A stretch of 15,389 nt of DNA from DASRRB01 sp036732755 (GTDB lineage: Bacteria; Planctomycetota; B15-G4; SIAN01), in NCBI GenBank assembly GCA_036732755.1, contig DAINBU010000113.1, forward strand, positions 1 to 15,389, given 5' to 3'. The notes beneath the pieces were generated by a model. That model saw nothing but the letters and a program-made list of their open reading frames with translations, was not told the DNA's origin and ran no database searches. Shown in pieces: positions 6,872 to 12,710 of this stretch (positions within the stretch are counted from its first letter, which is position 1; every line of letters begins with the position of its first letter). The position numbers were made by a program, and so were the translations under genes.

Positions 6872-8104
6872 CTACCTACCGCCCCCCTTCGCCGTCTCCT
6901 TCGCCTTCTTCGCGGCGAGGAGCTCGACGACCTTCTTCTCCATCGCGTCGTCGCGCAGGTCGCGCGCCCGGATCACCCCCTCCTCGTCGAGGATGAAGAT
7001 CGAGGGCCAGCCGTGCACGTTCCAGCGCGTGGCGATCGGCCCGCCGGTCGACCCGCCGTCCCAGAACGAGCGCCATGTGATGCGCTCGCTCGCCATCGCC
7101 TTGCGCAGGACGTCCTTCGAATCGCTGTTCATGCCGATCAGGGCGAACGGCTCGTCCTTCAGCTTCTCCACGAGCGACCGCTCGTGCGGGATCATGGCCC
7201 GGCACGGGCCTCACCAGAACCCCCAGAAGTCGAGCACGACCACCTTGCCCCGATAGTCGGAGAGCTTGAAGGTCACGCCGTCGACGTCCTGGCCGACGAT
7301 GTCGGGGGCGACGCGGCCGATCGTGAGGTTGCGCAGCTCGAAGAGCTCCGCCTCGGCCTGGAGTCCAAGCGTCCCCTGTGCCGACGGGATCGCCTTGAAG
7401 TCCTCGAGCACGTCCTCGAAGAGGTCTTCCGCCTCCTTGCGCATCTCCGCGGGATCGCGCGCGGCGAGCTCCTCGAGCGTCTTTTCGCCGTAGAAGTCGA
7501 CGAGGCCGGCGCGCTCCTCCGCGTCGCCGCCCTCCTTCGCCGCGAACGTCTCGGCCGCGCCCGCGAGCCCGCCGAGCACTTTCGCGAGCTTGAACGTCGC
7601 CTGTCCCTTCACGTCCCAGTGCGGCGATTTCGCGACAACCGTGCGCAGGAACTCCTCCGCTGCGAGCGTCGGGTTGTACGGGCTGATCGCCTGCACGACC
7701 TCGGCCAGCTTGGGGCTCGCCACGTGGTCGGCGGCGAGCGCGGCGAAGCACGGTTCGAGTTGCTCGCGCGACTGCACGTGCTGGACGACCCAGGTCCAGG
7801 CGGCGAGCGCGACGGCGTCGCCGCGCAGCTCCTTCGCCAGCGCGCTGAAGCGCTCCGCGTACGCCTCCGGCGACGGGTAGTCGCTGCTGAAGATCTTCTG
7901 GCGCTCCTCGTCGGTCTTGGCGGCGGAGTACTTCTCGTCGAAGGCGCGCTGCGCCTCCGTGTACTCCTTCTTGAGCGCGGCCAGCCGCTGCGACGGCGTC
8001 GGAGCCGCCACCGCGGGCGCGACCGGCGGCGCCTCCTGCGCCGGAGGCGTCCCTTGAAGGAGCAGCGCCCCTGCGAGCACCACCGCGGTCCCGATCGCGT
8101 CCAT
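6872..8104 (-). CDS. TlpA/redoxin-like thiol-disulfide protein, candidate selenoprotein (UGPC active site)
   Basis: Read through one in-frame TGA (7213-7211), this is a 410-residue exported protein. Its N-terminus is hydrophobic (AVVLAGALLLQG). Residues 35-260 are helical and charged (AKTDEERQKIF, SPEAYAERFSALAKEL). A TlpA/thioredoxin-fold domain follows: APDIVGQDVDGVTFKLSDYRGKVVVLDFWGFW, then residue 298 (TGA), then GPC (C301), RAMIPHE, and the cis-Pro segment HGWPSIFILD (P367). The TGA therefore replaces the first Cys of CGPC. Without read-through the gene would give a 297-residue product lacking the active site. The ATG at 8104 has AGGAG 9 nt upstream; an upstream GTG at 8140 is less likely. 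The final stop is TAG (6874-6872). The expected role is periplasmic thiol-disulfide or peroxide chemistry. The alternative is a single-base Cys-to-stop mutation or sequencing error. Confidence 0.8.
7169..7186 (-). promoter_or_regulatory. Candidate bacterial SECIS hairpin downstream of the in-frame TGA
   Basis: On the minus strand, CACGAGC (7186-7180) pairs perfectly with GCUCGUG (7175-7169) around a GGUC loop (7179-7176). The loop starts 31 nt after the UGA. From memory, bacterial SECIS elements have an apical loop 16-37 nt after the UGA with G among the first loop bases, and the E. coli fdhF loop (AGGUCU) shares GGUC. SelB binding is inferred. The hairpin lies in coding sequence, as bacterial SECIS elements do. 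Confidence 0.65.
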
Positions 8105-8113
8105 GTCGGTCTT

Positions 8114-8118
8114 CTCCT
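8114..8118 (-). promoter_or_regulatory. Ribosome binding site of the TlpA-like gene
   Basis: AGGAG lies 9 nt before the ATG at 8104. It selects that start over the upstream in-frame GTG at 8140, which would sit before the Shine-Dalgarno and add a basic non-signal leader. Confidence 0.65.
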
Positions 8119-8211
8119 GCCGCCGCCGAGGCGGACCCACCGCCGAAGCGGACCATTGGAGCGCCCTCCCGGCCGCCGGTCCATCGGTCGCGGCTGCTAG
8201 ATTCGCGCGGC

Positions 8212-9324
8212 TTGGCGACTCCGCTGCGGATCCACCACCTCAACACCGAACGGACCTGGCGCGGAGGCGAGGACCAGCTCCTCGCGCTCGCGCAGGGCCT
8301 CGCCCGGCGCGGCCACGAGAACCTCGTCGTCGCGCAGGAAGGGGGCGAGCTCGCCCGGCGCGCCCGCGCCGCCGGCCTTTCGACCGCCGACGTCCGCATG
8401 CGCGGCGAATGGGACGTCGTCGCCGTCCGGAAGATCGCCGCGCTCCTGAAGCGCGACCGCCCCGACGTCGTCCACATGCACACCTCGCACGCCCACACGC
8501 TCGGCGTGCTCGCTTCGAAGATGACCGGGATCGCGCGGCGGATCGTCGCGCGGCGCGTCGACTTCTCGATCCACCGCCACGCGCTCTCGCTCTCCGGCCT
8601 CAAGTACCGCTTCGGCGTCGACCGCTACGTCGCCGTCTCGCACGCGGTCGCCGCGCAGCTCGTGAAGGACGGCGTCGACGCGGCGCGCATCGCGGTCGTG
8701 CACGACGGCGTCGATCCGCAGCGCTTCCCCGGCGGAGACGGCGCGGCGGCGCGCGCCGACCTCGGCGTCCCGGCCGGCGCGCCGCTGATCGGCACGCTCG
8801 CCCACTTCGCGTGGCACAAGTCGCTCGAGACGCTGATCGCAGCAGCGGAAGACGTGGTCGCGGCGCTCCCCGACGCCTGGATCGCGATCGTGGGCGACGG
8901 CGACCTGCGCTCGCAGCTCGAGGAGGAGCGCGCCAAGAGCCGCGCGCGCGGCCGCATCGTGATGCCCGGTTTCCGCGGCAACGTGGGCGACTTCCTCGCC
9001 GCCTACGACGTCTTCGTGATGCCCTCGGTCATGGAGGGGCTCTGCAGCTCGATCATGGACGCCTTCGCGGTCGGGGTACCGGTGGTCGCGTGCGCGGCGG
9101 GCGGGATCCCCGAGCTCGTCCAGGACGGCGCCACCGGGCTGCTCGTCCCCCCGCGCGATCCGCGGGCGCTCGCCGCCGCGCTGGTCCGCATGGCGCGCGA
9201 CGTGGAGCTGCGCCGCTCGGTGACGGCGAACGCGCGTGAAGTCCTGCAGCGCGGCTTCACCCATGACACCATGGTCGAGGGGACGCTCGCCGTCTACCGC
9301 GACGTCCTCGCGCGCGGACGCTGA
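8212..9324 (+). CDS. Glycosyltransferase, GT-B fold, family 4 type
   Basis: This is a 370-residue protein of normal length for the family. It starts at a TTG (8212) just before the first beta strand LRIHHLNTERTWRGGEDQ, whose W-RGG-E-Q loop is typical of the GT4 acceptor domain. No in-frame ATG lies near, and no Shine-Dalgarno is obvious. The N-domain shows DVVHMHTSHAHT and YVAVSHAVAAQLV. The C-domain shows IGTLAHFAWHKSLETLI (nucleotide-sugar domain start), WIAIVGDGDLRSQLE and the donor-binding stretch PSVMEGLCSSIMDAFAVGVPVVA, followed by GGIPELVQDGATGLLVPPRD. The E-x7-E motif has Asp as its second acid (E275, D283), a variant I know from other GT4 proteins. It probably builds a cell-surface glycan from a nucleotide-sugar in the cytoplasm. 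The sugar and acceptor cannot be told from sequence. Confidence 0.9.
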   Translation: MATPLRIHHLNTERTWRGGEDQLLALAQGLARRGHENLVVAQEGGELARRARAAGLSTADVRMRGEWDVVAVRKIAALLKRDRPDVVHMHTSHAHTLGVLASKMTGIARRIVARRVDFSIHRHALSLSGLKYRFGVDRYVAVSHAVAAQLVKDGVDAARIAVVHDGVDPQRFPGGDGAAARADLGVPAGAPLIGTLAHFAWHKSLETLIAAAEDVVAALPDAWIAIVGDGDLRSQLEEERAKSRARGRIVMPGFRGNVGDFLAAYDVFVMPSVMEGLCSSIMDAFAVGVPVVACAAGGIPELVQDGATGLLVPPRDPRALAAALVRMARDVELRRSVTANAREVLQRGFTHDTMVEGTLAVYRDVLARGR

Positions 9325-9999
9325 TCACTTCGCCGGCGGCGCGTCCCACCATTTCGAGAGCGCCGTGACGCTGCGCCGCGGCTGCTGCGCGTAGTGCGAC
9401 GTGTCGTTGAAGGTGACCAGCCGCGAGCGCACCGCGTCCTTGAAGTCGAGCACGCTCAGGCTCGCCGGCGACAGGTCGAGCCGGTCGCGGTAGCCGCGGG
9501 CGTCGATGCCGAGCAGGCTCGCGATCACGAGCCGGATGGTCGCCTTGTGCGACACGATCGCGATGCAGGCGCCGGCGTGCGCCGCAACGGCCTCACGTAT
9601 CACCGGGAGCGCGCGCGCCATCACCGTGAGCCCCGACTCGCCGCCCTGCGGCGCGAAGGTGAACGGATCCATCTCCCACGCGGCGTACTCGGCGGGGAAG
9701 GCGTGCTCGACCTCGACGCGTCGCATCTGCTCCCAGCGGCCGTGGTCGATCTCGCGCAGGCCGTCGCGCCCGACCGGCGCCAGCCGATGCGGCGCGGCGA
9801 CCAGCGCCGCCGTCTCGCGCGTGCGACCGAGCGGGCTGCAGTAGATCGCGGCGAGTTCCTCGCCGGCGAGCCGTTCCCCGAGCCGCCGCGCCTGCTCGCG
9901 CCCCTCGTCGGAGAGCGCCACGTCGGTCGAGCCGGCGAAGCGGTCCTCGGCGCTGAGCGTCGTCGCGCCGTGGCGGATCATGAAGACGCGCGTGGACAC
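9325..9999 (-). CDS. Histidine phosphatase family protein (phosphoglycerate mutase-like)
   Basis: This is a 224-residue protein of the histidine phosphatase superfamily, with the RHG motif near the start (VFMIRHGATT, H10 as phospho-acceptor). SPLGRTRETA supplies R59, EIDHGRWE supplies the acid E83, and VSHKATIRLVIASLLGI supplies the second catalytic H151. The SHKA form in place of SHG is known in small phosphatases annotated as alpha-ribazole phosphatase or phosphoglycerate mutase, but nothing here fixes the substrate. The start is a GTG at 9999, 3 bp after the stop of the upstream envelope-protein gene, so the two are probably co-transcribed. The protein is cytoplasmic, with no signal peptide. 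Its stop abuts the stop of the convergent glycosyltransferase gene. Confidence 0.88.
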   Translation of the reverse strand: MSTRVFMIRHGATTLSAEDRFAGSTDVALSDEGREQARRLGERLAGEELAAIYCSPLGRTRETAALVAAPHRLAPVGRDGLREIDHGRWEQMRRVEVEHAFPAEYAAWEMDPFTFAPQGGESGLTVMARALPVIREAVAAHAGACIAIVSHKATIRLVIASLLGIDARGYRDRLDLSPASLSVLDFKDAVRSRLVTFNDTSHYAQQPRRSVTALSKWWDAPPAK

Positions 10000-10002
10000 C
10001 GT

Positions 10003-10737
10003 TCAGAAGGTCCAGGACGCCCCGAGGCCGAAGGTCCAGCCGTCGCCGTTCAAGTCCCCGCCATTGATCTCGTGGTAGCCGGTCCCCACCCCTGCCGCGG
10101 TGTCGAAGCGCGTCCAGTGGTAGTAGACCCGGACGTCGATCGAGAGGTTCCTCATCACGTAGATGTCCGCGGCGCCGCCGAGATTGAAGCCGTAGCCATA
10201 GAGCCGCCCATCCGCCGTGAAGGTGCCGTCGGTCGAAGCATGGTCCAGCGTGAGGTACGGCAGCGCGAAGCCTCCCATGATCGCCGGCTTCACGTGGGGC
10301 TCGGGGAACGGCAGGTAGATGTAGCCGTTCAAGTCGTAGGACGTGTAGATCGCGGTGTTGGTCACGCCGCCGAAGCTGTCGTCGTGGCGCGAATTCTGGA
10401 TCGCGAGCTCGACCGCGGCCTGCTCCCAGCGGTAGCCGCCGGCGATGCGACCGCCGAAGCCGTAGTCGATCGTCGGGATGTTGATCTGTACGTTCCCGGG
10501 TCCGCTCGAAACGAGCGAGGAGTCGCCGTCGAAATCGCCCTCGAGCGACGTGTAGATCACGCCGCCGCCGACGTACGGCCCGGTCGCGGGCGCGAACGCC
10601 CCGCCCGACGCGCCCGCGCCACCCGCCTGCTCGGCGGGAGGATCGAGCGGGACGACGCAGCCGGTCGCTCCGAGGGCGACGAGCCCCCCGGTGATCGCGA
10701 GACGCGCAGGAACGCACGGAGAGCGACGGCGGGCCAC
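10003..10737 (-). CDS. Beta-barrel-like outer-membrane lipoprotein
   Basis: This is a 244-residue protein starting at a GTG (10737) with a strong AGGAGG 4 nt upstream. The N-terminus is basic (MARRR), then hydrophobic (LAITGGLVALG), then has a lipobox-like ATGC (C27), followed by a Pro/Gly/Ala-rich linker (about 28-52). The rest has alternating hydrophobic and polar, aromatic-rich strands: PYVGGGVIYTSLEG, IDYGFGGRIAGGYRWE, IYTSYDLNGYIYLPF, LYGYGFNLGGAADIYV, SIDVRVYYHWTRFD. It ends in WTFGLGASWTF, whose terminal Phe is the usual signature of Bam-inserted barrels. About eight strands are likely, as in the small OmpA/OmpW-like barrels. A lipobox together with a barrel is uncommon and should be tested. 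It is the first gene of an operon with the histidine phosphatase. The function is unknown. Confidence 0.75.
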   Translation of the reverse strand: MARRRSPCVPARLAITGGLVALGATGCVVPLDPPAEQAGGAGASGGAFAPATGPYVGGGVIYTSLEGDFDGDSSLVSSGPGNVQINIPTIDYGFGGRIAGGYRWEQAAVELAIQNSRHDDSFGGVTNTAIYTSYDLNGYIYLPFPEPHVKPAIMGGFALPYLTLDHASTDGTFTADGRLYGYGFNLGGAADIYVMRNLSIDVRVYYHWTRFDTAAGVGTGYHEINGGDLNGDGWTFGLGASWTF

Positions 10738-10741
10738 GGCT

Positions 10742-10747
10742 CCTCCT
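10742..10747 (-). promoter_or_regulatory. Ribosome binding site of the barrel-like lipoprotein gene
   Basis: A consensus AGGAGG lies 4 nt before the GTG at 10737. It fixes the start well inside the longer open frame that runs back to 11136, whose extra residues are antisense to the DUF885 gene. Confidence 0.7.
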
Positions 10748-10897
10748 CTTCCGATCGGCTCTCCGGCGAGACGCCGGTGCGCTCGATCCGGCCGGCGGGC
10801 ATCACACTCCGCCTTCCGCGGATGCGCAAGCAAGGGCTGCAATCGGACCCGGAAAAGGGGGAATCCGCCCCGGCGAACGCGCGGGTACAAATTCGGG

Positions 10898-12709
10898 ATG
10901 GACCACCACGAAGCCTCCACACGGGAGCGGCGGCGCGTTCTCGCGCTCCTCGCTCTCGCCGTCGCGTGCTGCAAGGCGCCCGAGGACCTGTCCGCCTCGA
11001 CGAACGTCACGGGCAGTCCGGACGCCTCCTCGAAGAACGCGACGCGTCCCGATGCGAGCGCGCGCTCGAACGCCTTCCGCGAGACCGCGCGCCAGGTCAT
11101 CGACGACACCTGCCGCTTCCAGCCGACCGTCGCCACCTACCTCGGCATCCACGACTACGACGACCAGCTCGAGGACTACTCGCGCGAGGGCGTCTTCCTG
11201 GAGATCGCCGCGCTCCAGCGCCACCGCGCCGCGCTCGCCTCGATCGACCCTGCCTCCCTCTCCCTCTCCGAGCAGCTCGACCGCCAGCAACTCGCGCTCG
11301 CCGTCGACGCGCGCCTCCTCGCGCTCACCACAGTGCGCCCGTGGATGAAGAACCCCGACCTCTACACCAGCGGCGTCACCTCCACCGCCTACATCATGAT
11401 CAAGCGCGCCTTCGCGCCGGCGCCGGTGCGGCTGCGGGCGCTGATCGCTCGCGAGCGGAAGATGCCGGACGCGCTCCTCGCCGCGAAGAAGAACCTCGTC
11501 GACCCGCCGCGCGTCTCGACCGAGATCGCGCTCGAGCAGATCGACGGCAACCGCGACTTCTTCGCCACCGTGGTCCCGGCCGCCTTCCGCGACGTCTCCG
11601 ACCCGGAGCTGCTCGCCGCCTTCGGCGAGGCCAACGCCGCCGTGCTCGCCGCCTTCGACGACTACAAGCGCTGGCTCCGCGACGACCTGCTGCCGCGCTC
11701 GACCGGCGACTTCGCGCTCGGCGAGGCGACCTACAAGAAGAAGCTCTGGGCCGAGGAGATGGTCGACACTCCCCTCGACGAGCTGCTGCGCCTCGCCGAG
11801 GAGGACCTCCACAAGAACCAGCGCGCCTTCGTCGAGACGGCCGCCGCGATCGACCCCGCGCGCACGCCGACCGAGGTGCTCGTCGCGCTGCAGGCCGAGC
11901 ACCCGCGCGCCGACCAGCTCATCGCGATGACGCAGGCGGAGCTCGACTCGATCGCCGCGTTCCTCACCGGCAAGGGGCTCATCACCATCCCCGCCGCCGC
12001 GCCCGCACGCGTGCAGGAGACGCCGCCCTTCATGCGGGCGATGACCTTCGCGTCGATGGACACGCCCGGCCCCTTCGAGCGCGTCGCGACCGAGGCGTAC
12101 TACAGCATGACCCTCCCCGACCCGGCCGCCTCCGCCGCCGACACCGAGGAGTTCATGACGCAGTGGTACCCGTCGGCGATCACGAACGTCTCCGTGCACG
12201 AGGTGTGGCCCGGCCACTACCTCCAGTTCCTGCACGCGCCCCGCTTCCCCTCCGACGTGCGCCGCGTCTACTCGGCCAACACCAACGTCGAGGGGTGGGC
12301 GCACTACTGCGAGCAGATGATGGTCGAGGAGGGCTTCCACGACGGCGACCCCAAGCTCCGCATCGCCCAGTTGCAAGACGCACTGCTGCGCGACGCGCGC
12401 TTCGTCGTCGGGATCCGCCTCCACACGAAGGGGATGACGCTCGACGAGGCGCGCCAGTACTTCGTGGCCGAGGCGTTCCAGCCCATGCCCGTCGCCGCCT
12501 CGGAGACCAAGCGCGGCACCTCCGACGCGACCTACGGGTACTACACGCTCGGCAAGCTGATGATCCTCAAGCTGCGCGACGACCTGAAGGCGAAGCGCGG
12601 CGCGCGCTTCCGGCTGCAGGAGTTCCACGACGAGTTCCTCCGGCTCGGCCCGCTCCCGCTGCCCCTGATCCGTAGAGCGCTGCTCGGCGAGTCGGGCCGC
12701 GCCCTCTGA
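10898..12709 (+). CDS. DUF885 family metallopeptidase-like lipoprotein
   Basis: This is a 603-residue protein, full length for DUF885. The start is the ATG at 10898, giving a signal peptide (RRRVLALLALAVACC) with a lipobox-like AVAC (C24), then a Ser/Asn/Asp-rich linker to about residue 57. Family motifs are RFQPTVATYLGIHDYDD near 73-89, TSTAYIMIKRAF, the zinc-binding type motif VHEVWPGHYLQ (H434, E435, H440), and NVEGWAHYCEQMM with E465 as the probable third ligand. This is the HExxPGH arrangement of the family. It is probably an envelope zinc-dependent peptidase, but the substrate is not established. The longer frame back to 10691 is rejected because it has no signal peptide and overlaps the divergent gene. 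No Shine-Dalgarno is visible; a -10-like TACAAA ends 6 nt before the ATG. The next gene starts 1 bp after the stop. Confidence 0.88.
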   Translation: MDHHEASTRERRRVLALLALAVACCKAPEDLSASTNVTGSPDASSKNATRPDASARSNAFRETARQVIDDTCRFQPTVATYLGIHDYDDQLEDYSREGVFLEIAALQRHRAALASIDPASLSLSEQLDRQQLALAVDARLLALTTVRPWMKNPDLYTSGVTSTAYIMIKRAFAPAPVRLRALIARERKMPDALLAAKKNLVDPPRVSTEIALEQIDGNRDFFATVVPAAFRDVSDPELLAAFGEANAAVLAAFDDYKRWLRDDLLPRSTGDFALGEATYKKKLWAEEMVDTPLDELLRLAEEDLHKNQRAFVETAAAIDPARTPTEVLVALQAEHPRADQLIAMTQAELDSIAAFLTGKGLITIPAAAPARVQETPPFMRAMTFASMDTPGPFERVATEAYYSMTLPDPAASAADTEEFMTQWYPSAITNVSVHEVWPGHYLQFLHAPRFPSDVRRVYSANTNVEGWAHYCEQMMVEEGFHDGDPKLRIAQLQDALLRDARFVVGIRLHTKGMTLDEARQYFVAEAFQPMPVAASETKRGTSDATYGYYTLGKLMILKLRDDLKAKRGARFRLQEFHDEFLRLGPLPLPLIRRALLGESGRAL

Positions 12710-12710
12710 C

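Noticed and set aside
6859..6872. A perfect 14-bp palindrome GGCGGCGCGCCGCC between convergent genes as a terminator
   Set aside because: Folding leaves only a 5-bp stem with a 4-nt loop and no T tract on either strand. Such palindromes are common at this GC content.
4193..6996. Long antisense and alternate-frame ORFs (up to 933 codons) over the SBBP gene
   Set aside because: They are Arg-rich, low-complexity translations expected from GC-rich third positions. The sense frame shows clear repeats and a signal peptide.
6872..7195. A separate 107-residue gene starting at the ATG at 7195
   Set aside because: It is in frame with the upstream ORF, begins inside the thioredoxin fold just after GPC, and lacks the active site and first strands. 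It is the C-terminal part of the read-through protein.
7196..7210. The hairpin GGCCCG-UGC-CGGGCC right after the UGA as the SECIS
   Set aside because: Its 3-nt loop lies only 6 nt after the UGA, too close for known bacterial SECIS geometry. The distal GGUC hairpin fits better, although the proximal stem could assist.
9394..12675. A 1093-codon + ORF spanning the phosphatase, barrel and DUF885 region
   Set aside because: It runs antisense to two recognisable genes and out of frame with DUF885, with Arg/Ala-rich noise and no domain.
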